64,000 nucleotides of DNA. Origin: Spongiibacteraceae bacterium (GTDB lineage Bacteria; Pseudomonadota; Gammaproteobacteria; Pseudomonadales; Dasaniaceae). Each line of letters opens with the position of its first letter. The stretch's first letter is position 1. The stretch covers positions 50,995-114,994 of the forward strand of contig JANQLG010000026.1 of assembly GCA_028280715.1 (NCBI GenBank). Direction: 5' to 3'. The notes under the pieces were generated by a model. The model saw only the letters and a program-made list of their open reading frames with translations, was not told the DNA's origin and did not search any database. This document shows positions 57,107-64,000 of the stretch, one piece after another. The translations under genes were made by a program, and so were the position numbers.

Positions 57107-57227
57107 AACTTTTTCCTTCACGTACCAGTTAATCAGGGCGCTACTTTTGCGTCTGCAGCGTTAAAGATGATTAGTAAGAACGCCATATCGGGGATCTTGA
57201 TATCCCGTATCTCGAAAGGAGGACCAT

Positions 57228-57887
57228 GTGGCAACCGATGCCATACGCGACACCATTGAGTTGGCCAAGCTACATGAAAAGCAGCACGGTCATTTAACCG
57301 AAATTCTGAGTCAGCGCGTCGCCAACAATATACATATCGCTATTCAACTACCGGAAGAAAACCCAACCGGTAGCCTGGTAAATTTTGTCATTACCTATAT
57401 TGAAAACGTACCAAATTTCATCGACGCCGCCAGAGAGATCACCAGTAGCGCCAATATTTCTGAATATGCTGAGCCATTCTTGAGCCTGGCTGAAGATTTC
57501 TTTCTCAAACCCCCGGAAATTGTCTCTGGCCACGTTGGGCTGGATGAATTAATGGATGAAGCCTACCTCGCCCATCGCCTGATGGAAGAGGTCAATGACC
57601 GCTATATGATACGTACATCGATTCCACTGATTCCCATGGACATGACAATGTCCAACCTAATCGTGCACAGCCTGATTGGCGAGCCCTTTGCCAACGAACT
57701 GGATGAAGCCGTTCACTTCACCGTGGAACGCGCCATGATTAAAGAGCATGTATACGACAGCAAGGAATTTAACGCCTATATAGAACAGCATAAAAACAAC
57801 CAATGGAGCCAGGAGTTAAGCCATTGGCCCTGCTTAACTGACAGCCTCGCTATCAATTTACAGTTTGCCAATTCACTACAGCTTTAA
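57228..57887 (+). CDS. Hypothetical all-helical protein, 219 residues
   Basis: No named family recognised. It is predicted mostly helical, acidic and cytoplasmic, with no signal or membrane segment. Notable stretches are LAKLHEKQHGHLTEILSQR, DAAREITSSANISEYAEPFL and LMDEAYLAHRLMEEVNDRYM. The GTG start is supported by an AGGAGG site five bases before it (AAAGGAGGACCAT). It resembles uncharacterised pseudomonad proteins encoded near yheV-prlC, with which it converges. Confidence 0.82.
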   Translation: MATDAIRDTIELAKLHEKQHGHLTEILSQRVANNIHIAIQLPEENPTGSLVNFVITYIENVPNFIDAAREITSSANISEYAEPFLSLAEDFFLKPPEIVSGHVGLDELMDEAYLAHRLMEEVNDRYMIRTSIPLIPMDMTMSNLIVHSLIGEPFANELDEAVHFTVERAMIKEHVYDSKEFNAYIEQHKNNQWSQELSHWPCLTDSLAINLQFANSLQL

Positions 57888-57919
57888 CGAGCGACATTAA
57901 AACCCAAATTACTCGCTAA

Positions 57920-58201
57920 CTAATGATCCTTACGATTAGCGCCGGGGTTCGTATCGAGGATATTAACTACTTGTACTTCATCCTCATGCGATAGCGGCTT
58001 TTCTCCCGCTCTTGGCTGATTAACCCGAGTGGTTAATTCTTCCGGCCCGCCATCAGTCATGACATCCTGATAACCACAACTTACACACTCCCTGACTTGC
58101 CGCTGTTGCTCGTCGACATACATCACCAACTTATCCATTTCACTACAGCGCGGACAAACAGCTCCTGCAATAAAACGTTTAGGTTTTTTGACATCATTCA
58201 T
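57920..58201 (-). CDS. yheV: YheV-family putative metal-binding protein
   Basis: A 93-residue protein of the YheV/DUF2387 family with a zinc-ribbon-like motif: CPRC (16-19) and CVSC (about 39-42). The tail is charged and disordered. It begins one base before the prlC stop ends (TAATG overlap), so it is translationally coupled to prlC, its usual partner. Function unknown. Confidence 0.9.
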   Translation of the reverse strand: MNDVKKPKRFIAGAVCPRCSEMDKLVMYVDEQQRQVRECVSCGYQDVMTDGGPEELTTRVNQPRAGEKPLSHEDEVQVVNILDTNPGANRKDH

Positions 58202-60237
58202 TATCTAACTATTCCACTATGCCTTAACAAGGCATCGATGGATGGCTCTCTGCCTCTAAAATTAGCAAATAATTCACTCGCGTCCTTTGACCCACCTTGC
58301 TGTAAAATTTCTTTTAAAAAACTTTGGCCTGTTTCAGTATTAAAAACACCTTCTTCTTCAAAACGTGAGAAAGCATCGGCAGATAAAACCTCCGCCCACT
58401 TATAACTGTAATAACCCGCCGCATAACCCCCAGCAAAAATATGACTAAAACCGTGCTGAAAGCGATTAAATTCAGGAACCGGATAAACTGCCACTTTTTC
58501 TCGAACACCATCTAACACTTTTTGTATATCTAACGAACGTTCTGACGAGTAATCTTTGTGTAACAGCAAATCGAATAAAGCAAACTCTAGCTGTCGCATC
58601 ATTAACATACCGGATTGAAAATTCTTTGCGGCCAGCATTTTTTCCAGCAGATCATCGGGCAACACTTCACCCGTTTCGTAATGTGCCGAGATAAGAGGAA
58701 TAGCCGACTTTTCCCAACACCAGTTTTCTAAAAACTGGCTGGGCAATTCCACGGCATCCCAGGCCACACCGTGAATTCCAGCTACAGCCGCACAATCAAT
58801 TTCTGTCAACATATGATGCAGCCCATGGCCAAACTCATGAAACAGGGTTGTCACTTCATTATGAGTTAGCAGTGAAGGTAACTGCTCGGTTGGCGGTGTA
58901 AAGTTACAGGTAAGGTAAGCTACCGGAAGCTGTTGTTGCCCATTGAATAACGTGCGTCGGCTTTGACAGCTTGCCATCCAGGCACCCCCACGCTTATGTT
59001 CGCGAGCAAAAATATCCAGATAAAAGCTCGCAATAGGCTTACCTGCCAGCAATACCTGAAAGAACTTTACGTCGGGATGCCACGTATCGATGTCGGTATC
59101 TTGCTTAAACTCTACACCGAATAGACGACCAACGATATCGAACATTCCACTAATGACTGTATCGGCAGGGAAGTAGGGCTTTAATTCCTCTTGAGAAACA
59201 GCATATTTTTCTAATCGCAGCTTTTCACTGTAATAGGGCACATCCCACGCCTCCAGCTTTACCGCACCTAAACTTTTTGCAAAAGCTTCCAGCTCAGCAT
59301 AATCATTGCGCGCCACCGGTAAACTTTTTTCTGCCAAGCCCATCAAGAACGTTAATACCTGTTCTGGTGTCTCAGCCATCTTGGTAGCCAAAGAACATTC
59401 GGCATAATTATTGAAACCCAATAACTGAGCAAGCTCGTGGCGCAATGCCAATATCTCAGTCATTAACTCACTGTTATCCCATTGACCTACGGTTGGGCCT
59501 TGATCTGAAGCTCGCGTGTTAAATGCCGTATACATTTCCCTGCGTAACTCAGCGTTGTCACAGTATTGCATTAGCGGCAAATAGGCGGGAATGTCCAAGG
59601 TGATCACGTAGCCTGTTTCGTCTTTCGATGCGGCAGCCTGTTGATAGCTTTGCAAAATAGCTTCAGGCACCCCGCTTAGCAGCGCCTCATCTTCAATGTG
59701 TTTGTACCAACCGTGAGTTGCATCCAGCACATTATTAGAAAAGTCTGTCGATAACTGCGCCAACCGCTGTTGTATTTCGCCATAACGTTGCTGTTCAGCT
59801 TCAGGCAAGGCAATGCCTGACAATTTGAAATCTCGCAACGCATTGTCAATGGCCTTCTGTTCAGGCGCCGCCAATTGTAAAAAAACTTCGGTGTTTTCTG
59901 ATAAGGTTTTGTAGGCGTTATAGAGCTGTTTATTCTGACCCATTTCGGTTGAATAAGCCGTTAACTTTGGCAGGCAAGCATTATAGGCAGCGCGCAACTC
60001 ATCGGAATTTTTAACACCATTCAAATGACTAACCGGCGACCACATTTTTCCCAACAGGTCATCACGCTCTTCAAGTTCAGCCAAAAAATCTGAACAACCT
60101 GCAGCTGTATTATCCAGCACATCAGCTATGACCTTCCGATTTTCCGCTAAAAGGCTATCGAGTGCTGGCTCAACATGTTCAGGTTTAATGACAGAAAACT
60201 TTGGCAATTGAGAATTTTGTAGCAGGGGGTTTGACAC
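58201..60237 (-). CDS. prlC: Oligopeptidase A
   Basis: Cytoplasmic M3-family zinc metallopeptidase that degrades signal peptides and oligopeptides. The zinc motif TLFHEFGHGLHHML is intact near residue 468, with the third ligand Glu in the following GVAWDAVELPSQF region. Length 678 residues is standard. It forms an operon with yheV. Confidence 0.96.
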   Translation of the reverse strand: MSNPLLQNSQLPKFSVIKPEHVEPALDSLLAENRKVIADVLDNTAAGCSDFLAELEERDDLLGKMWSPVSHLNGVKNSDELRAAYNACLPKLTAYSTEMGQNKQLYNAYKTLSENTEVFLQLAAPEQKAIDNALRDFKLSGIALPEAEQQRYGEIQQRLAQLSTDFSNNVLDATHGWYKHIEDEALLSGVPEAILQSYQQAAASKDETGYVITLDIPAYLPLMQYCDNAELRREMYTAFNTRASDQGPTVGQWDNSELMTEILALRHELAQLLGFNNYAECSLATKMAETPEQVLTFLMGLAEKSLPVARNDYAELEAFAKSLGAVKLEAWDVPYYSEKLRLEKYAVSQEELKPYFPADTVISGMFDIVGRLFGVEFKQDTDIDTWHPDVKFFQVLLAGKPIASFYLDIFAREHKRGGAWMASCQSRRTLFNGQQQLPVAYLTCNFTPPTEQLPSLLTHNEVTTLFHEFGHGLHHMLTEIDCAAVAGIHGVAWDAVELPSQFLENWCWEKSAIPLISAHYETGEVLPDDLLEKMLAAKNFQSGMLMMRQLEFALFDLLLHKDYSSERSLDIQKVLDGVREKVAVYPVPEFNRFQHGFSHIFAGGYAAGYYSYKWAEVLSADAFSRFEEEGVFNTETGQSFLKEILQQGGSKDASELFANFRGREPSIDALLRHSGIVR

Positions 60238-60415
60238 AATTACGGCCTCTTAACTATTAGCCGACTATAGTAACAGGGGACAGGTAAAAAGTAGATGCTA
60301 TTGGCCCTTCAGGTTAAAACTTTGAAAATAGCATGCATGAAAAGGAGCGCTTACCGCTAAACCTTTTTGCGATTACAATGTCTTTCACCTTAACAACATC
60401 ATTTTATTCAAATCA

Positions 60416-60982
60416 ATGTCACAACATTACAAATCAACCATATCAGCAGCTGCCATCAGGCCTTACAAAAATATTTGGCCAGAACTGATGCACGGAGCGT
60501 ATGTTGACTCTTCAGCGCAGATTATTGGCAATGTTGTGTTAGGCGTCGATTCATCTGTGTGGCCAATGGTAGTGATCCGTGGCGATGTCAACAAAGTACG
60601 AATTGGTAATCGCAGTAATATTCAGGATGGCAGCGTAATTCATGAATCTCGCCCCAGCAACAGCAACCCGGACGGTCACCCGACACTAGTCGGTGAAGAT
60701 GTTACCGTCGGTCACAAAGTTGTCTTGCACGGCTGCACGATCGGCAATCGTGTTTTAGTGGGAATAGGCGCCATAGTATTGGACGGAGCAGTGATTGAGG
60801 ATGATGTTATTATTGGCGCCGGTGCTATGGTCACACCTGGGAAAAGATTGGAGAGCGGATTTCTGTATACCGGTAGCCCCGCAAGAAAAAGCCGTCCTCT
60901 GCGAAAAGAAGAACTGGCATATTTGCGCATCGTTGCCAATAACTATGTCGAGCTTAAAAATGATTATTCCAGCGACAGTTGA
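60416..60982 (+). CDS. yrdA: Gamma-type carbonic anhydrase family protein
   Basis: A 188-residue left-handed beta-helix hexapeptide-repeat protein with the expected pattern VIRGDVNKVRIGNRSNIQDG and metal-ligand histidines in VIHES and VGHKVVLHGCTIG. E. coli YrdA/CaiE relatives bind zinc, but activity as a true carbonic anhydrase is often absent. It stands 39 bases ahead of the SIMPL gene and is probably co-transcribed. Confidence 0.92.
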   Translation: MSQHYKSTISAAAIRPYKNIWPELMHGAYVDSSAQIIGNVVLGVDSSVWPMVVIRGDVNKVRIGNRSNIQDGSVIHESRPSNSNPDGHPTLVGEDVTVGHKVVLHGCTIGNRVLVGIGAIVLDGAVIEDDVIIGAGAMVTPGKRLESGFLYTGSPARKSRPLRKEELAYLRIVANNYVELKNDYSSDS

Positions 60983-61021
60983 AAGTCCGCAGCCAGCTAT
61001 CGGCTTAACAGGAGCTTCACT

Positions 61022-61765
61022 ATGAAATCATATTCATTCCATCATTTATCACTCTTTGTTCTGTTAGTTACTTTTTTACTATCAAGCCTACTATCAGGCC
61101 CGGCCGTAGCGGCCAATAACTATCCATTACCGCATGTACCGCACCTGGTAGTGGAAGGTCGAGGGGTTATTGAAGAAACTCCCGATACTGTAACAGTTCG
61201 CTTTGAAATCAACGCCACTGCAAAGGATTTGGCCACGGCAAAACAGCAGGTTGATGTCATCGTTAGTAACGCAATAAAAGCAGCAAAATCACAAAGGATT
61301 AAAGACGATAATATCAACGCTTCTAAAATTCAGGCATTTCCTCAATACGAATGGCAACAGCAGACACGTGTATACAAAGGTGAACGAGTTTCCCGACAAG
61401 TTTCTGTAACCTTAACTGACTCTGACCGTTATAACGACCTGGTCGAGGCGCTACTGAAAGCGGGTATTAATCGCCTGCAATCTGTTGAGATGGATTTCAG
61501 CAAAAGAAAAAAACTGGAAAAAGACGCCTTGAACCTTGCTCTTGATGACGCCAAAGAACAGGCTATTGCTATCAGTAATCGCAGCGGTGCGGTAATGACC
61601 GCCATTTACCAAATTGTTGCCATCGAACCAGAACACGGTATTCAACCCATGATGGAAATGACGGCAGCACGAAGCCAAACCGATGCTGGCGGTTTAAAAT
61701 TGGGGAAACAAAAAATCGAAAAGCGTGTTCGGGTTGTTTACTTGTTAGATACCACCATTAAATAA
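61022..61765 (+). CDS. SIMPL-domain (DUF541) periplasmic protein
   Basis: A 247-residue exported protein: signal peptide to about residue 30 (GPAVAANN) then a SIMPL/DUF541 domain starting VPHLVVEGRGVIEETPDTVTV and ending KRVRVVYLLD. E. coli YggE of this family reduces oxidative stress; others interact with kinases. ATG with AGGAGC upstream. It follows the gamma carbonic anhydrase gene. Confidence 0.92.
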   Translation: MKSYSFHHLSLFVLLVTFLLSSLLSGPAVAANNYPLPHVPHLVVEGRGVIEETPDTVTVRFEINATAKDLATAKQQVDVIVSNAIKAAKSQRIKDDNINASKIQAFPQYEWQQQTRVYKGERVSRQVSVTLTDSDRYNDLVEALLKAGINRLQSVEMDFSKRKKLEKDALNLALDDAKEQAIAISNRSGAVMTAIYQIVAIEPEHGIQPMMEMTAARSQTDAGGLKLGKQKIEKRVRVVYLLDTTIK

Positions 61766-61886
61766 TATTTAACGCATTATTTAGCATCAGCAAAAGACCC
61801 AAGTATCGTATTCGGCCCAATACTAACTTAGCCTTCTTATATACTGGTAAATATTTCACGCGATAGATAATAGTCACGCTCAATTT

Positions 61887-61905
61887 TAGATTAACTGCTA
61901 ATCTA
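61887..61905. promoter_or_regulatory. Inverted repeat upstream of the chemoreceptor gene
   Basis: TAGATTA (61887-61893), five bases, TAATCTA (61899-61905): a perfect 7-base dyad, 46 bases before the chemoreceptor ATG. It could be an operator; no family of regulator can be named. Confidence 0.35.
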
Positions 61906-61950
61906 TAGTGGTGGTTATTACTTTTTTAACGGCGGAGGTAGGCTAACTCT

Positions 61951-63591
61951 ATGAATTTCCTAAGTAATATTTCTATCCAAAACCGCCTTTTACTCCAGGT
62001 AATATTTATTTTCATCGGCTTGGGAATATTGACCTTTAAAGGGCTGGAACAACTCAGCTCAACCATGCTGCAGAATAAATCGGAAAATACACGATTTTTG
62101 GTAGAAACTGCCCACAATATTTTAGTTTCCAATTACCAACTGGAGCAGCAGGGCTCATTGACAAGGGCTGAAGCACAAGAAGCAGCAAAAATTGCTGTTT
62201 CAAAGCTGCGCTATGACGACACCAATTATTTCTGGATTAACGATATGCATCCCAACATGGTGATGCATCCAATCAAACCGGAACTTGATGGCACAGACAT
62301 CTCAACCAATGAAGACCCAAACGGTACCCGTTTATTTGTGGAAATGGTCAATGTTGTCAAAAAGGATGGTGAAGGACTCGTTCCCTATCTGTGGCCAAAA
62401 CCTGGCTTTGATCAACCTGTTGAAAAAATTTCCTATGTTATTGGCTTCGAACCCTGGGGCTGGATTATCGGTTCTGGTGTTTATTTGGACGATGTGGACA
62501 CCGCTTTTTGGCAAGCAGCTAGAACAATCATCTTCATCGGTACCGTTATCATTCTCTCCATCCTCGGTTTAACCACCCTTTTTACTCGCTCAATACTGGG
62601 CCCAATAAACCAAACTTCCCACGCGCTGCATGACATTACCGCTGGCGAAGGCGATCTCACTAAACGATTAGCCATCATTGGTAAAGATGAACTCGCGACG
62701 ATGAGCACAGGCTTTAATACCTTCCTCGATAAAATGGAACACACCATAGTAGAGGTCAAAAAAGCAGCGGATCACATTAACGGGGCTGCCGGTCAATTAA
62801 ATGATATTGTTGAGTCCACACAGCAAACCATGAATAAACAGCAACATGAATCCCAGGTTGTAGCAACAGCTGTTACCGAAATGGCCAGCACGGTAAAAGA
62901 AGTTGCACAAAACGCTGAGGGTGCCGCTTTATCGGCCGATGAAGCCAATACTGAATCGGAAAATGGCAAAAAGGTCGTTGAACAGGCGACACAATCCGTC
63001 AACACATTGGCCACGGAAGTTAGACAGGCTGCCTCGGTTATCAAAGAGCTAAATGCTGATACACAATCTATCTCGTCAGTGTTAGAAGTAATCCGCGGTA
63101 TTGCAGAGCAAACCAATCTACTGGCACTCAATGCCGCCATTGAAGCAGCACGCGCAGGAGAGCAGGGCAGAGGCTTTGCAGTTGTCGCCGATGAAGTACG
63201 CACCCTGGCCGCACGAACACAATCGTCCACAGAAGAGATCCGCCAAATGATCGAGTCTTTGCAAGGCGGTAGCGGTCAAGCTGTGAATGTGATGGAAAAT
63301 GGCGAAAAGACAACAGAAGTGACTGTTGATAAAGCACGAGAGGCGGGTGAATCCTTAAGCCGTATCGTATCAGCTATCGGTAATATTACTCAGATGAATA
63401 TTCAAATTGCCAGTGCAGCTGAACAGCAGTCCGCTGTGGCCAATGAAATTGATCGCAGCATCGTGTTGATGGCAGATCTGACCACGGAGTCCTACGATGA
63501 AATTCAAAAGACCGTGCAATCCAGTAAGGAACTTTCCGAACTGAGTATCTCACTCGAGAAACTGGTGAAGCAGTATAAAGTTTCGGAATGA
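61951..63591 (+). CDS. Methyl-accepting chemotaxis protein with sCache domain
   Basis: A 546-residue transmembrane receptor. Helix 1 (about 12-30) and helix 2 (about 190-210) enclose an sCache_2 sensory domain ([20 protein letters not shown] and [14 protein letters not shown]). A HAMP domain (about 212-262) and a cytoplasmic coiled-coil signalling domain follow, with the hairpin tip [20 protein letters not shown] intact. There is no C-terminal CheR-tethering pentapeptide. Ligand not predictable. It converges with aroE, six bases apart. Confidence 0.94.
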   Translation: MNFLSNISIQNRLLLQVIFIFIGLGILTFKGLEQLSSTMLQNKSENTRFLVETAHNILVSNYQLEQQGSLTRAEAQEAAKIAVSKLRYDDTNYFWINDMHPNMVMHPIKPELDGTDISTNEDPNGTRLFVEMVNVVKKDGEGLVPYLWPKPGFDQPVEKISYVIGFEPWGWIIGSGVYLDDVDTAFWQAARTIIFIGTVIILSILGLTTLFTRSILGPINQTSHALHDITAGEGDLTKRLAIIGKDELATMSTGFNTFLDKMEHTIVEVKKAADHINGAAGQLNDIVESTQQTMNKQQHESQVVATAVTEMASTVKEVAQNAEGAALSADEANTESENGKKVVEQATQSVNTLATEVRQAASVIKELNADTQSISSVLEVIRGIAEQTNLLALNAAIEAARAGEQGRGFAVVADEVRTLAARTQSSTEEIRQMIESLQGGSGQAVNVMENGEKTTEVTVDKAREAGESLSRIVSAIGNITQMNIQIASAAEQQSAVANEIDRSIVLMADLTTESYDEIQKTVQSSKELSELSISLEKLVKQYKVSE

Positions 63592-63597
63592 TAGGCT

Positions 63598-64000
63598 CTA
63601 CTGGCCCTCAGCTTCTAGCATTGTACGGATCATATCGATTACGGGCCGCGTTTGTGGCCTGAGGCCACGCCAGATACAGAAGGATTCCGCGGCTTGTTCC
63701 ACTAACATGCCCAAACCATCAGCCACTGCCCACGCTGCGTGCTCTGCTCCCCATCGCATAAAAGGCGTTGGATCAGCAGCATACATCATGTCATAACAAC
63801 ATCCTTCATCTGTTAGAGCATGACTTGGCAAAGGCGGCAATTCACCGGATAAGCTGGCACTGGTGCCGTTAATGATTAAATCAAAATGATTGCCATGTAA
63901 CGCATCAAAGCTACAAGCTCTTACATCACCAAGCGAAGAAAAGTCCGCCGCCAACTTCTGTGCCTTTTCAACCGTGCGATTGGCAATTAATAGATGCGAA
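63598..64000 (-). CDS. aroE: Shikimate dehydrogenase, C-terminal part (cut by window edge)
   Basis: The last 134 codons of a shikimate dehydrogenase, whose 5' end lies beyond base 64000. The NADP-binding IANRTVEKAQKLAADF is encoded up to the window edge, followed by the family's FDLIINGTSASL and CYDMMYAADPTPFMRWG. The enzyme reduces 3-dehydroshikimate with NADPH in aromatic amino-acid synthesis. No internal break; incompleteness is due to the window boundary. Confidence 0.92.
   Translation of the reverse strand, partial: SHLLIANRTVEKAQKLAADFSSLGDVRACSFDALHGNHFDLIINGTSASLSGELPPLPSHALTDEGCCYDMMYAADPTPFMRWGAEHAAWAVADGLGMLVEQAAESFCIWRGLRPQTRPVIDMIRTMLEAEGQ

Overview
The window is a gene-dense bacterial chromosome segment with almost only housekeeping genes. 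The gene families and neighbourhoods point to a free-living, probably marine gammaproteobacterium related to Pseudomonas/Cellvibrionales: argA, hemCDXY-algZR-argH, cyaA, lptM-lysA-dapF-DUF484-xerC, amtB-glnK, comM, rep, cytochrome c4/c5-dsbA, engB-polA, thrB, an aa3-type oxidase locus, prlC, gamma carbonic anhydrase and aroE. I recognise this order from memory as the one seen around the replication-origin half of Pseudomonas chromosomes; no database was searched. There is no phage, insertion sequence, CRISPR array or obvious defence locus.

Layout. 1-2.6 kb: argA, a PhnD-like binding protein and a candidate 39-residue peptide gene. 2.7-9.1 kb: leftward heme operon hemC-hemD-hemX-hemY plus the LytTR two-component pair algZ/algR. 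9.2-15.7 kb: argH with a tightly coupled HyuA-like gene, then class I adenylate cyclase. 15.7-22.6 kb: DUF3187 protein, the lptM-lysA-dapF-DUF484-xerC run, a SutA-like RNA-polymerase regulator and a DUF523 protein. 22.6-26 kb: a nitrogen block in which two PII genes flank amtB and a TorF-type porin follows. Two -24/-12 (sigma-54) promoters, an NtrC-like site and two terminators show the glnK-amtB and torF units are separate but apparently co-regulated. 26.2-32.6 kb: ubiK, comM, a c-di-GMP protein, rep and a cytochrome c5.

32.9-37.5 kb is the least ordinary part. A tRNA-Arg(CCG) is followed by an imperfect copy of its own 3' end 184 bases away, with three perfect hairpins between. Next come two AT-rich leftward genes: a PrsT-like TPR lipoprotein and a MraY/WecA-family membrane protein that has lost the catalytic aspartates. 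37.6-46.5 kb returns to core genes (diguanylate cyclase, dsbA, cytochromes c4 and c5, engB, polA, thrB). The polA-engB gap holds a likely small RNA with a sigma-E-like promoter and a strong terminator, in the place where Spot 42 (enterics) and ErsA (Pseudomonas) lie.

46.5-56.4 kb: a small secreted helical protein preceded by eight GTTAC/GTAAC half-sites, then the complete cytochrome c oxidase locus with its assembly factors (ctaC, ctaD, ctaG, ctaE, a DUF2909 gene, surf1, a SCO-like protein, ctaA, cyoE, sco). 56.5-64 kb: two unknown small proteins, yheV-prlC, a gamma carbonic anhydrase, a SIMPL protein, a chemoreceptor and the 3' part of aroE cut by the window edge.

The most useful leads are the degenerate MraY-like protein with its TPR partner beside the tRNA repeat, the polA-engB small RNA, the GTTAC promoter array, the SutA-like protein with a basic rather than acidic tail, and the sigma-54-controlled ammonium/porin block.
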